Positions 16,530 to 25,492 of a stretch of DNA of 47,179 bases are shown here, piece after piece. How positions within the stretch are numbered: position 1 is the first letter of the stretch; each line of letters begins with the position of its first letter. Source of the DNA: a virus; IMG/VR virus record IMGVR_UViG_3300010316_000012, positions 1 through 47,179 of that record; one strand, 5' to 3'. The translations under genes were made by a program, and so were the position numbers. The notes under the pieces were generated by a model. That model saw nothing but the letters and a program-made list of their open reading frames with translations. It was not told the origin of the DNA and did not search any database.

Positions 16530-16555
16530 AAAGAGACGCTTCGGCGTCTCTTTTT
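16530..16555 (+). terminator. Strong rho-independent terminator
   Basis: AAAGAGACGC (16530-16539), loop TTCG, GCGTCTCTTT (16544-16553), then TT. A perfect 10-bp stem with a U-tract. Confidence 0.92.
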
Positions 16556-16557
16556 CG

Positions 16558-16565
16558 TATAAATA
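16558..16565 (+). promoter_or_regulatory. T4-type late promoter (TATAAATA)
   Basis: An exact TATAAATA directly after the terminator and 25 nt before the 16591 gene. It marks the start of the late region. Confidence 0.8.
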
Positions 16566-16590
16566 ACTACAAATGTTATTGGAGTGAAAA

Positions 16591-17883
16591 ATGAACATCT
16601 CAGACATAGAAAAAACTATAAAAAAGTTGGGATTCGCATCAATAAAAAGAGATACGACCAAAAGACTTATCGTCTATATGGATTCTACCGAAAGAGTTGA
16701 AACTTTAAAAATGCTTTCTTCTGTTTTTAAAGGTGGTAAATACACATCAAAAAAGAATGGTGCAGGGTGGAGAAGTAGTGTTGGTGCAACAGAATTACCT
16801 GGTGGATTTGTAATTTTAGCTAAACCGCAAGTGAATAAGTCCACTGGGAACATTTCATCTTTAGACGCTAGAGATTTTTCATCTTTAGGCATTCCTGGTA
16901 AATTCGATTTTAATGGACAAAGAGTGGATGTGGTGACATTTAAAAATCCAAATACTCTAAGAGATTCTATAATTTCAGGTTGTCAAAATAGTAGACTTTT
17001 AGGCGATCCCTACGCAGAAATATTTAAAGACTTTTTTTCCAATCATAAGATGAATTGGTCACCAGATACACCGCTTCCTGTAGTCAACAAGCTAGGTGTT
17101 TACGCTGGAGAACTGCTAGTTGGGTGGACTCTACTATCTGGAAAGACAAACAAATTTTTCGTAAACAATCCTTTCTCAGGTACACCAAAAGCATTTCATA
17201 TGCCAACAGACCCAGCATTTTCTGGTGTAGATAGTTTTGTTGAGATGCGTGACGGTAGCTACTATGCTATAAGTTCTAAATATGGTGCTGGGGCGAAAGC
17301 ATCACTTTTTACAAATTTATTTGAAAAGGGTATTAATAATAGAAACACGCTGACAAACTCATATTTTAAAAGAATGTGCAATCATGCTGTAAAGAATAAT
17401 ATAAGTTATAATAAATCTAGGGACTTCGTTTATAGCTTTGGTATCCAAGAAATTCTAAACATTAAGAATAGTGAAATAAGAAATATCAATAAACTTTTCA
17501 ATGATATCAAGACTGGTAGAATGACAGATGAAGTTGAACTTATTATGACAAGAAAGGTTGAACACTTACAGAGAAATAAATACCCAGATATAAATGAAGA
17601 TTTAATTTTAACTAAATCACCAGAATCTGTAAGCAGTTTTTTTAATAGAGTGATAGCTTCCAAATTAAACTCTGACGTAAAAAGTATAAACCAGATGAAA
17701 GCAATTCTAGCTGGTAAAGATTATTGGCAAACTAATATCAATAGTCGTCTTTGGGTGAAGGGTGATTTGAAGTTTAAGTTTATAAATAGTGGTGAAGCCA
17801 ATCTAAAAATAATAGGAAGTAAAAGTTCAGTAGACGATTTAACTAGTAAACAAGGCTGGTTGAACTACGAATTGAAATACTGA
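16591..17883 (+). CDS. Late gene of unknown function, possible PD-(D/E)xK-like nuclease
   Basis: A 430-aa protein behind a late promoter and GGAGTG. It has an N-terminal part rich in short beta segments, a GVYAGELLVGWTLL stretch, and SGVDSFVEMRDGSYYAISSKYGAGAKASL at roughly 210-240. The D…x-S-x-K spacing in the latter resembles a restriction-endonuclease-like active site. That is only a pattern match. The Lys/Asn-rich C-terminal third and AT-rich codons differ from the next gene, which suggests recent acquisition. It is not recognised otherwise. Confidence 0.5.
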   Translation: MNISDIEKTIKKLGFASIKRDTTKRLIVYMDSTERVETLKMLSSVFKGGKYTSKKNGAGWRSSVGATELPGGFVILAKPQVNKSTGNISSLDARDFSSLGIPGKFDFNGQRVDVVTFKNPNTLRDSIISGCQNSRLLGDPYAEIFKDFFSNHKMNWSPDTPLPVVNKLGVYAGELLVGWTLLSGKTNKFFVNNPFSGTPKAFHMPTDPAFSGVDSFVEMRDGSYYAISSKYGAGAKASLFTNLFEKGINNRNTLTNSYFKRMCNHAVKNNISYNKSRDFVYSFGIQEILNIKNSEIRNINKLFNDIKTGRMTDEVELIMTRKVEHLQRNKYPDINEDLILTKSPESVSSFFNRVIASKLNSDVKSINQMKAILAGKDYWQTNINSRLWVKGDLKFKFINSGEANLKIIGSKSSVDDLTSKQGWLNYELKY

Positions 17884-17897
17884 GAGGGATACCAAAA

Positions 17898-19127
17898 GTG
17901 CTAAGATTTAAGCAATACTTGAAAGAGAGTAAGAATACTCATATGGAGCACTTGGAAGACGCCATTCTAAATAATGGTGTAGAGGGTGCTAGAGAAGCGA
18001 TAAACTTCATCCGTGCGCTTCGCGATACGCTTTCAGGTAAAACTAAGACTCCTATGAATGTGACAGTCAAATTTGACGGTGCGCCTGCTGTGTTTGCTGG
18101 CATTGACCCAGAAGATGGTCAATTCTTTGTCGCCAAGAAAGGCATCTTCAACAAGAATCCAAAAGTGTATAAAACTGATGCTGACATTGACGCTGACACT
18201 CAAGGTGACTTGAACAAAAAGATGAAGCTGGCGCTAAAGTACTTGCCAGCACTTGGTATTGAAGGAGTGATTCAAGGTGATTTTCTATATTCAAAAGATG
18301 ATATTAAGACGGTGGAGATTGATGGTGAACCGCATATTACTTTCCATCCTAATACGATTGTTTACTCTATACCAAAGAAAAGCGATCTTGCTGCACAAAT
18401 CTTACGATCCGAAATCGGTGTGGTGTGGCACACAACATACCGAGGAGAGTCTTTTGAAACAATGCGAGCAAGTTTTGGTAAGGAGATTGCGACAAGACTT
18501 GGTAAGACAAAAGAGGTCTGGTCGGTAGATGCTACATACGAAGATGTGTCTGGCCAAGCAACATTCACAGATAAAGAAACCGCTGAAGTCACACAAATTC
18601 TGAGTAAAGCTGGTAAAATTTTTCAAAGTCTCGACAGAAAAGTTGTAGATGGCATTTCGCAAAACCCAGAAAGACTTATTCGCGTAAAAACATTCGTAAA
18701 CTCGAAAGTTCGCGAAGGTCAAAGAATTGGTGACACAAAGAAATTTGTCGATGATCTTATCGCATATATAAATGACTACTACAGCAAAGAAGAAGAAAAG
18801 CGTAAGTCCGAAAAGGGTAAAATTGCACAAAGACAAAAAAGAGATGATATACTATCATTTTTCAATGAAGTGAAAAAAAGTGAAATTGTAAAGCTGTTCA
18901 ATCTCTACGATCTTTTGGTAGACGCTAAACTCCACATTGTCAATAAATTAGATAAAGCAAAATCAATCAACACACTTCTACTGACTCCAAATGGGTATCA
19001 AGTCACGGGTCAAGAAGGCTTTGTAGCGATTGATCATACAGGTAAAAATGCAGTAAAGTTGGTAGATAGATTGCAATTTAGTTATGCCAACTTTTCGTCA
19101 GATATAGTAAAAGGATGGCAGAGATGA
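17898..19127 (+). CDS. KxDG nucleotidyltransferase (ligase-like) with capsid-targeting-like N-terminus
   Basis: A 409-aa protein. VTVKFDGAPAVFAG at about residue 54 is motif I of the covalent nucleotidyltransferase superfamily (ligases and capping enzymes), with Lys as the expected adenylylation site. IEGVIQGDFLYS may be motif III. It begins MLRFKQYLKES, which matches the F-K-x-Y-[IL]-x-E peptides of the 25.5-28 kb proteins and contains an L-K-E cleavage-type site. The C-terminal third is charged and helical. Similar proteins in marine T4-like phages are uncharacterised. It overlaps the next start as ATGA. Confidence 0.65.
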   Translation: MLRFKQYLKESKNTHMEHLEDAILNNGVEGAREAINFIRALRDTLSGKTKTPMNVTVKFDGAPAVFAGIDPEDGQFFVAKKGIFNKNPKVYKTDADIDADTQGDLNKKMKLALKYLPALGIEGVIQGDFLYSKDDIKTVEIDGEPHITFHPNTIVYSIPKKSDLAAQILRSEIGVVWHTTYRGESFETMRASFGKEIATRLGKTKEVWSVDATYEDVSGQATFTDKETAEVTQILSKAGKIFQSLDRKVVDGISQNPERLIRVKTFVNSKVREGQRIGDTKKFVDDLIAYINDYYSKEEEKRKSEKGKIAQRQKRDDILSFFNEVKKSEIVKLFNLYDLLVDAKLHIVNKLDKAKSINTLLLTPNGYQVTGQEGFVAIDHTGKNAVKLVDRLQFSYANFSSDIVKGWQR

Positions 19128-20506
19128 AAAGGGGCAGTAAGGATTTATTAGGTGAATTTGCGGCTTTAGTTTCGGAACAGTTCAAAGAAGCAAACCCAAC
19201 TCAAAAAGCCATTACAGAAAAAATTGATGTTGAGTCTAACACAACAGATACTGTGCAAAAATATGCAGAAATGTTTTCACGAAAGAAGACTGTAAATGAG
19301 CAACAAGATCCACTCGTTCCGCTAAATCAAGATTTTTTGACTCGTAAAGATTTGGAAGATCATTATAAACTTTTCATCAGTAGAATACAAACACAACTTG
19401 CATCTATTGGTGGCGGTGGCGAAGTCAAATTTCTTCGTCTTGACGATGTTGCCAATCAAACCGCAAATGATAATTGGGTATTAGAGTATGACGCATCCAC
19501 AGGAAAAGTTCAGTTCACGAATGAAATAGGTCCAATTGATAATGTTCAGTTTGATATTACACATGACCCGTCAGAACATGCACACACTCCTGGTACACTG
19601 TGCTGGAGCGTAGATGATCAAACACTAAATCTTTATCATCCGAATGACGTGGTTCAACAAATCGGTCAAGAGATTTATGGATACAGTCGTAACAGAACTG
19701 GTGAGACTATACCTAACGGTACGGTTGTAGGATTCGTCGGAGCAGAAGAAGATGGAACCTCAAGACTTCTTATAGGTCCATATTTGGCTGATGGATCTCA
19801 GCCAAGTCTCTATGTCTTAGGTGTTACAACTGAAAGCATTCCAGATGGAGCTGATGGACTTGCTACAGTATGGGGTAAAGTACGTGGTCTAGACATGTCT
19901 GATTTCAATGTCGGTGACATTCTGTATGCAAGTACAACAGACCCTGGTAAGTTTACCAATGTTAAACCTACAGCCCCAAACAATGTTATTCCAGTTGCGG
20001 CCGTTCTAAACAATTCAGACACTGACGGTGAAATCTTTGTTCGACCTACAATTGAATTGCAACAATCTTATGGAAGATTCGCAAGAACTACGAATCAAAC
20101 GGCTAATACAGTTAATACTGGTTACCCTATTCTATTTGATGACACAGAGATTTCAAATGGTGTTACTATAGGAGATCCGACAAGTCGTCTGGTTGTAAAT
20201 CAGTCTGGGTTCTACCAGTTTGATGTTTCTCTACAAGTGAGTGCAAGTTCAAACAAAGGTATTGTTTATGCGTGGTATCGTAAGAATGGAGTTGATGTGC
20301 CATATTCGTCAAGAAGAAGCACAATCGTAAATAATGACACGCTCACATTTAACACGTCTATACAAATATCATTAGATGTAAATGAATATGTGGAAATAAT
20401 CTGGGCAACCGATGCTTCTAGTATCACACTTGATGCGAATGCAACCCCAACAGTGGGTCCTGCGGTAGCATCTGTTCTTCTTTCGGTTGCTCAAATTCAG
20501 CTATAG
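19124..20506 (+). CDS. Virion structural protein with C1q/jelly-roll-like C-terminus
   Basis: A 460-aa protein from ATG 19124 (AAGG nine bases upstream and ATGA overlap; 19115 is the longer alternative). The first ~110 residues are helical and charged, followed by beta-rich repeats with PGTLCWSVDDQTLNLYHPND and IPNGTVVGFVGAEEDG as in phage tail/fibre proteins. The last ~130 residues read like a C1q/TNF-type domain (VNQSGFYQFDVSLQVSAS, VYAWYRKNGVDV, YVEIIWATD). Probably an adhesin or head/neck decoration. Confidence 0.7.
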   Translation: MKRGSKDLLGEFAALVSEQFKEANPTQKAITEKIDVESNTTDTVQKYAEMFSRKKTVNEQQDPLVPLNQDFLTRKDLEDHYKLFISRIQTQLASIGGGGEVKFLRLDDVANQTANDNWVLEYDASTGKVQFTNEIGPIDNVQFDITHDPSEHAHTPGTLCWSVDDQTLNLYHPNDVVQQIGQEIYGYSRNRTGETIPNGTVVGFVGAEEDGTSRLLIGPYLADGSQPSLYVLGVTTESIPDGADGLATVWGKVRGLDMSDFNVGDILYASTTDPGKFTNVKPTAPNNVIPVAAVLNNSDTDGEIFVRPTIELQQSYGRFARTTNQTANTVNTGYPILFDDTEISNGVTIGDPTSRLVVNQSGFYQFDVSLQVSASSNKGIVYAWYRKNGVDVPYSSRRSTIVNNDTLTFNTSIQISLDVNEYVEIIWATDASSITLDANATPTVGPAVASVLLSVAQIQL

Positions 20507-20560
20507 CATAACCGAATAGCGACATTACCAAAGACGCATAGCATTTTTCTGCACCTGCGA

Positions 20561-20568
20561 GATAAATA
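20561..20568 (+). promoter_or_regulatory. Late promoter-like box (GATAAATA)
   Basis: GATAAATA, one mismatch from TATAAATA, 37 nt before the DUF1127 gene. Confidence 0.4.
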
Positions 20569-20604
20569 GTCCAGACGACAACACTTATCACACAGGAGTA
20601 AAAG

Positions 20605-20808
20605 ATGAGCCAACTAATAGACACGATTTCCAACGCACACTCTTTTGAGTTTTTCAACACAGTGAAGAAATACTTTGAAAGACGCAAAGCATACAAATCT
20701 ACAATTCGTGAACTAAACAGACTAACAGACGCCGAACTAAGAGATATTGGTATCAATCGTGGAATGATCCAATCTATTGCTATGGAAGTGTATTACGATG
20801 CTAGATAA
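20605..20808 (+). CDS. DUF1127 family small protein
   Basis: A 67-aa protein whose second half, RKAYKSTIRELNRLTDAELRDIGINRGMIQ, has the DUF1127 signature (R-E-L-x-x-L-x-D-x-E-L-x-D-I-G-I-x-R). In proteobacteria, especially alphaproteobacteria, these arginine-rich proteins influence stress and phosphate responses and RNA turnover. A phage copy could interfere with host regulation; that is inference. It has an AGGAG ribosome site and overlaps the next ORF by 11 nt. Confidence 0.75.
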   Translation: MSQLIDTISNAHSFEFFNTVKKYFERRKAYKSTIRELNRLTDAELRDIGINRGMIQSIAMEVYYDAR

Positions 20809-20929
20809 GTTTATTCAATGGGTTTTTATGGTTGGCGAAGCTAGAGCTAACAACGAACTGAGAAGAATGGGATACGATCCGAAGAAACTCAGAGAAGAAG
20901 CAAATGAGAATCTAAAAGATTGGGTATAA
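20798..20929 (+). CDS. Small ORF coupled to the DUF1127 gene
   Basis: A 43-codon ORF starting MLDKFIQWVFMVGEARANNE and ending KDWV. It overlaps the DUF1127 gene by 11 nt and is followed by a terminator, so the two form a short unit. The ELRRMGYDPKKLREEA stretch is helical and charged. Not recognised. Confidence 0.5.
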   Translation: MLDKFIQWVFMVGEARANNELRRMGYDPKKLREEANENLKDWV

Positions 20930-20956
20930 TAAATAGACTTGAAGTCTATTACAACA

Positions 20957-20979
20957 GCGGGACTTCGGTCCCGCTTTTT
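20957..20979 (+). terminator. Strong rho-independent terminator
   Basis: GCGGGAC (20957-20963), loop TTCG, GTCCCGC (20968-20974), then TTTTT. Confidence 0.92.
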
Positions 20980-20997
20980 ATTTTTAAGGAGTATAAT

Positions 20998-21555
20998 ATG
21001 GCTATTGGTGATCCTACATTATATAAAGGCTATCTGGGTGGACATAACTGGATCACACACACAGATGAAGGCGCACTTAGATATCTTAAAGATAAGTTCG
21101 CAATTGAAACGATGCTTGATGTTGGATGTGGACCTGGTGGTCAAGTGAGAGTTGCGCTTTCGTTGGGAATTGATGCTGAAGGTGTCGATGGTGATCCAAG
21201 AGTTGTTGCTGAAAATACAGACATTACGATTCACGAATGCGACTACACAGTAAACACCTTTGAAAGAGAAGTAGACTTGATCTGGTCTACAGAATTCTTA
21301 GAACACGTTAAAGAAGAATATCAAGAAAATTATATGAAGACCTTTGCTCAAGGTAAACATGTGTTCGTCACATTTGCTCCTCCTGGCAAAGGTGGTAATC
21401 ATCACGTTAACCTGAAATCTGCCGAGTATTGGATTAAAGTTTTTGCAGACCATGGATTAGTGCATGATGAAACGATAACAAATGAAGTCAAATCTTCCTC
21501 GACAATGAAAAGAGAATTTGTGAGAAAGAACGGACTATATTTTAGGAAGAAATAA
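20998..21555 (+). CDS. SAM-dependent methyltransferase (class I)
   Basis: A 185-aa protein from ATG 20998 behind TAAGGAG. Motif I is MLDVGCGPGGQ at about residue 39, the acidic loop after beta2 is GVDGDPRVV, and WSTEFLEHV corresponds to motif IV. It belongs to the small-molecule/glycan methyltransferase type rather than DNA methylases, because no NPPY/DPPY motif is visible. It leads a three-gene set (with 21557 and 22132) that may modify a sugar or surface polymer. Confidence 0.75.
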   Translation: MAIGDPTLYKGYLGGHNWITHTDEGALRYLKDKFAIETMLDVGCGPGGQVRVALSLGIDAEGVDGDPRVVAENTDITIHECDYTVNTFEREVDLIWSTEFLEHVKEEYQENYMKTFAQGKHVFVTFAPPGKGGNHHVNLKSAEYWIKVFADHGLVHDETITNEVKSSSTMKREFVRKNGLYFRKK

Positions 21556-21556
21556 T

Positions 21557-22135
21557 ATGAATAAAGTATTAATACTTGCAAGTGGCATGAGCGCAAAACA
21601 GTATCATGACTATTCATACAAAGAAAACGGTTGGACGGTTGTTGCAGTCAATAATGGCTGGCAGATCACTAATGATTGGAGTCATTGGGTACACCCACCA
21701 GATTACAAAGGAATGAGACCAAAGGCTTTATCAACACACCAAAAAGTTGTTGAGAGATATTCTAGACAGATATTGAAATATGGTGGTCAGAAAGAATGTG
21801 GTTTCTCTATTACATTGACCGCTGGTTATTGGTCACTATCAGAACTAAACCCTGATGTGATCGGATTTCTTGGGGCGGACATGAACTACACGCCAGATAA
21901 GAATGGTAAAACACACATCTATGGCGTCGGTCATGATATCAAATCTAATGGCATTCCTGATCCAGACAGAATGGTGAAGGTCCATGGTAAAAATGATCCA
22001 GACTATCTAAAAAACATTTACATGAGATTTCACGACATAGCAAAAGATGAAGGTTGCGCAGTCTACAACTTCTCAACAGACGAAAATACACGACTCCCAT
22101 ACACTAAAGTGCACCCAAAGGATTTTGATCAATGA
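21557..22135 (+). CDS. Rossmann-like protein, possibly DUF115/glycan-related
   Basis: A 192-aa protein with a VLILASGMSAKQYHDY start, a WTVVAVNNGW strand, WSHWVHPPDY and VIGFLGADMNY. The G-x-S and strand-D pattern suggests a nucleotide-sugar or nucleotide-binding Rossmann fold of the DUF115/MptE type. The call is tentative. One base after the previous stop and overlapping the FkbM gene as ATGA. Confidence 0.45.
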   Translation: MNKVLILASGMSAKQYHDYSYKENGWTVVAVNNGWQITNDWSHWVHPPDYKGMRPKALSTHQKVVERYSRQILKYGGQKECGFSITLTAGYWSLSELNPDVIGFLGADMNYTPDKNGKTHIYGVGHDIKSNGIPDPDRMVKVHGKNDPDYLKNIYMRFHDIAKDEGCAVYNFSTDENTRLPYTKVHPKDFDQ

Positions 22136-22761
22136 AAGACCTAACCTCTTATAGAAAATGTGGATACGAAGGAGTAGATGAACTACTCTGGGTCACAAGC
22201 GATAGAGGAGCATTCGGCAACGAAAGAGACGGTCCGCTGTTTGATTGGATTCAAGATCACGAAGACTTCATGTCTCACGTAAAGAACTTTGATACAGTGG
22301 TGCAGGCGGGAGGTAATTGTGGGATGTATCCTCGTTTCTATAAGAACTACTTCAAGAACGTCTACACATTTGAACCAGATGAACTGAACTATTACTGCCT
22401 AGACGCTAATTGTCAAGGTGAAGGTTATCACAAGTATAACGGCGGTCTTGGTAACACAAATGACATGCTGAGTTTGAGAAGTGGGCCCAAGAGTAATGTT
22501 GGTATGCACAAAATAGCAAACGAAACTGGGAACGTCAAGATGTATAGACTAGACGATCTCTCCCCTACATCTTGCGATTTACTACACTTAGATGTCGAAG
22601 GCTACGAAGAACAAGCACTTCGTGGTGCAGAAGAGACAATCAAAAAGTTTAGACCTGTTGTGATCACAGAAAGATCGGGTGGCGATGTCTATCTCAAATC
22701 TTTAGGTTACACACAACACAAAAGACTTAGAATGGATACAATCTACGTTTTTTATAAATAG
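22132..22761 (+). CDS. FkbM-family methyltransferase
   Basis: A 209-aa protein with TVVQAGGNCGMYPRFY (SAM-binding loop), VYTFEPDELNYYCL, and LLHLDVEGYEEQALRGAEETI followed by RPVVITE. The latter is the defining FkbM motif. Members O-methylate sugars or lipids; the target is unknown. Overlaps the previous gene by four bases. A late promoter covers its last codons. Confidence 0.85.
   Translation: MKDLTSYRKCGYEGVDELLWVTSDRGAFGNERDGPLFDWIQDHEDFMSHVKNFDTVVQAGGNCGMYPRFYKNYFKNVYTFEPDELNYYCLDANCQGEGYHKYNGGLGNTNDMLSLRSGPKSNVGMHKIANETGNVKMYRLDDLSPTSCDLLHLDVEGYEEQALRGAEETIKKFRPVVITERSGGDVYLKSLGYTQHKRLRMDTIYVFYK
22753..22760 (+). promoter_or_regulatory. T4-type late promoter (TATAAATA)
   Basis: An exact TATAAATA overlapping the stop of the FkbM gene, 61 nt before the large polyprotein gene at 22821. 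Confidence 0.8.
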
Positions 22762-22820
22762 AGTATAATAACTCTTGTAGTAAGTCCAAGGAAAACCTAC
22801 AACGACAAAAGGAAATGATT

Positions 22821-25484
22821 ATGTCTGAAGAATCTAACGAAAAGAAAACTGTCAGCACTCGTAAAAAAGAAAATATGAAAGACAAAGTTTATAACAACCG
22901 TATTGAGATCAACCCAACACTAAATGAACAGACAGGTAAAACTGTAGTATTTGGTTGGGGAAGAATCAACCCAGTTACAATCGGTCATGAGAAACTGGCT
23001 AATAAAATCAAAGATGTTGCTAGAAAAGAAAAAGCTACACCGCTTCTCTATCTATCTCATTCACAAGATCCTAAAAAGAATCCACTATCTTATAATGATA
23101 AGATCATGCTTGCTCAAAAAGCATTTGGTAGCATGGTAAAAAAGTCTAACGCAAAGACTATTATGCAAGTCATGCAAGAACTTGAAAACAAGTTTGATAA
23201 CGTCATTCTTGTTGTTGGTCAAGACAGAGTTCAAGACTTTGAAACGCTACTCAACAAATACAACGGTAAAGACTACACATTCAACTCTATTGTTGTACAA
23301 TCTGCTGGTGATCGTGACCCAGACGCAGAAGGCGTTGAAGGTATGTCGGCCTCTAAGATGAGAGCCGCAGCCGCAGCAGGTGAAAAGGACGCATTCATTT
23401 CTGGTCTACCAAAAAAGATCAAGTCTATGGGTGATGAAGTCTACGACATGGTTCGTTCTGGTATGAAACTTGCTGAAGAGCTAGAGCGACTAGGTCTACT
23501 TGACGAAGCTGTTCTAGACAGACAACAAAGACGCCAAAGAGCAATCACAATGCGCCGTCATAAGAGCAAGATTGCGCGTGGTCGTCGTATCGCGGCAAGT
23601 AAGCCAGCTAACTTGGAAAAGCTGAAGAAGAGAGCGCGTAAAGCTGCTATCAATGTGGTGCGCCAAAAGGTTGCAAAGGGTAGGGGTGAAGATTATGCAA
23701 ATCTTGATGTTATGCAAAAAATGCAGATTGATAAGAAGGTACAGAAGCGCAAGTCTCTAATCAATCGTCTTGCAAAAAGAATGCTACCAAAGATTCGTCA
23801 GAAAGAAGTTGAAAGACGCCGTGCAAAAAATGAAGAATTTCATGTAGTATTCGTTGAAGGCGTAGCACAGGATAAGGACATCAAAGATCGTAAGGGTACT
23901 CAGCCAGCTAAGTATCACGCTGGTCTGTCGGCGTCCACTAAAGAAAAGCGTGACGCACATTTCAAAAAAGGTGCGAAGATGGATGACGATAATCCAGCCG
24001 CTTACAAGCCAGCGCCTGGCGACAAAGAAGCTAAGACGAAAGAATCAAAATACACAAAAAAGTACAAAGAGATGTATGGGGAAGCGTATAATAACCCACC
24101 TACAAAGCGTTTTCACGAAGTACGTAAAAAGGACGGAAGTATCAAGCTAGATCGTCGTTTTCGTGCGTTCAAATCTGCGGCTAAGTCAATGACAGAAGAT
24201 GAGCAATTCAAGACTCGTGAAATGCGTCAAAACATTCGTAAAATCAATACTGAAGAGTATGATGATGTAGAACTACTAGGTTTGATTGATCAAGTTGCTG
24301 AAGAGGTCCTTGAGTCCATTGATTTGGAAGAATCAAAGACGAAGACAGCACTACAGAAGAAAGCTGACAAATCTGGCATTTCTTATGGTAATCTAAAGAA
24401 AGTGTATGATCGTGGTGTTGCTGCTTGGCGCACTGGTCACAGACCAGGTACGACTCCAGCACAGTGGGGAATGGCTCGTGTGAACTCATTCATCACTGGT
24501 GGTAAGACAAGAACGACCGCAGACAAAGACCTGTGGCAGTCTCGCAAAGAAGAAGTTGAACTTGATGAAAGACTTGCACCACACATCGCAAGAGGCGATA
24601 CATTTGTAAACGTGCCTGATAATGTTGTTGGTAAGGCTCACGACAAAGTGAGAATGCTAAAAAAGAAGAACCCAAACATTGACTACAGTAAAGAAATGAC
24701 TAAGGCCCTTGGTGATCTTGGTTGGCAAATGACTGTAGGTGGTGAGTATGTCAGAGAGAGCAACTATCTGACACTTGACGAACAGTTTGAGTTCAACTTT
24801 ATGTTGAATGAAGAATCTATTCTTGACAAAGCGCTTGCGGCCATTGATAGAAACGTCAAGAAAGGTGTTGACTTGATGGACGTGACATTTGATGTTTCAA
24901 GAGCGCGTGGTGTAAACTTTTCCGCACAAGAACTTAGAAAAAAGTACATTGAAAAGTTTGGTGACCCTAACAAGAAAGCACCTAGAGATTCCTCAGCACT
25001 AAAGCGCAAGTACGGCTTTGCTGAAGAAGGTGGCGCTGGTGATCGAGGAACAGACAAGCTAACCAAGCGTTACAAGAAAGACACGCCTGGTGAAGAGCAA
25101 GAACTTGACGAACAGAAAGAGTGTCAACTTATAGGTATGAAGCAAATCAAAGAATTTGAAAAAGTTGTTGACAAACTATTTGAGAAGTTTGGCATTGACT
25201 TCAAGTTCACAAAGCATTTCGCAGATCGTATGGGCGATGAAAGAAATGACCCTTGCATCACACTAAAAGAGTTGGCTGACTTTATCAAAAAGATTTACGC
25301 AAAACAGGGCAAATCTCTGAAGGGTGTAGCAGGTGCGGAAGCTGTTATCAAGGACATTCAAAAAGACTTGAACATTCCAGTGGCTGTCACATACGATAGC
25401 AAAAACAATGAGTTTGACGTTGTTATGAAAACAATCATGCGCAAAAAGAACTTCCGTACACCAAACAAAATAATCACATACTAA
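22821..25484 (+). CDS. Large multidomain head polyprotein candidate with N-terminal nucleotidyltransferase
   Basis: An 887-aa protein; ATG 22821 is seven bases after AAAAGGA (22815 is too close). Residues ~35-200 are an HxGH-type cytidylyl/adenylyltransferase (FGWGRINPVTIGHEKL, late SASKMR). Then a very basic segment, a DUF5824-like module (SGISYGNLKKVYDRG… GHRPGTT), an HF-type domain and a C-terminal FTKHFADRMGDER region resembling small RNase toxins. [LI]-x-E sites at E36, E229, E504, E583, E654, E664 and E764 lie between modules, as expected for a T4-type prohead protease. A late promoter precedes it. Confidence 0.65.
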   Translation: MSEESNEKKTVSTRKKENMKDKVYNNRIEINPTLNEQTGKTVVFGWGRINPVTIGHEKLANKIKDVARKEKATPLLYLSHSQDPKKNPLSYNDKIMLAQKAFGSMVKKSNAKTIMQVMQELENKFDNVILVVGQDRVQDFETLLNKYNGKDYTFNSIVVQSAGDRDPDAEGVEGMSASKMRAAAAAGEKDAFISGLPKKIKSMGDEVYDMVRSGMKLAEELERLGLLDEAVLDRQQRRQRAITMRRHKSKIARGRRIAASKPANLEKLKKRARKAAINVVRQKVAKGRGEDYANLDVMQKMQIDKKVQKRKSLINRLAKRMLPKIRQKEVERRRAKNEEFHVVFVEGVAQDKDIKDRKGTQPAKYHAGLSASTKEKRDAHFKKGAKMDDDNPAAYKPAPGDKEAKTKESKYTKKYKEMYGEAYNNPPTKRFHEVRKKDGSIKLDRRFRAFKSAAKSMTEDEQFKTREMRQNIRKINTEEYDDVELLGLIDQVAEEVLESIDLEESKTKTALQKKADKSGISYGNLKKVYDRGVAAWRTGHRPGTTPAQWGMARVNSFITGGKTRTTADKDLWQSRKEEVELDERLAPHIARGDTFVNVPDNVVGKAHDKVRMLKKKNPNIDYSKEMTKALGDLGWQMTVGGEYVRESNYLTLDEQFEFNFMLNEESILDKALAAIDRNVKKGVDLMDVTFDVSRARGVNFSAQELRKKYIEKFGDPNKKAPRDSSALKRKYGFAEEGGAGDRGTDKLTKRYKKDTPGEEQELDEQKECQLIGMKQIKEFEKVVDKLFEKFGIDFKFTKHFADRMGDERNDPCITLKELADFIKKIYAKQGKSLKGVAGAEAVIKDIQKDLNIPVAVTYDSKNNEFDVVMKTIMRKKNFRTPNKIITY

Positions 25485-25492
25485 GGTGTAAG

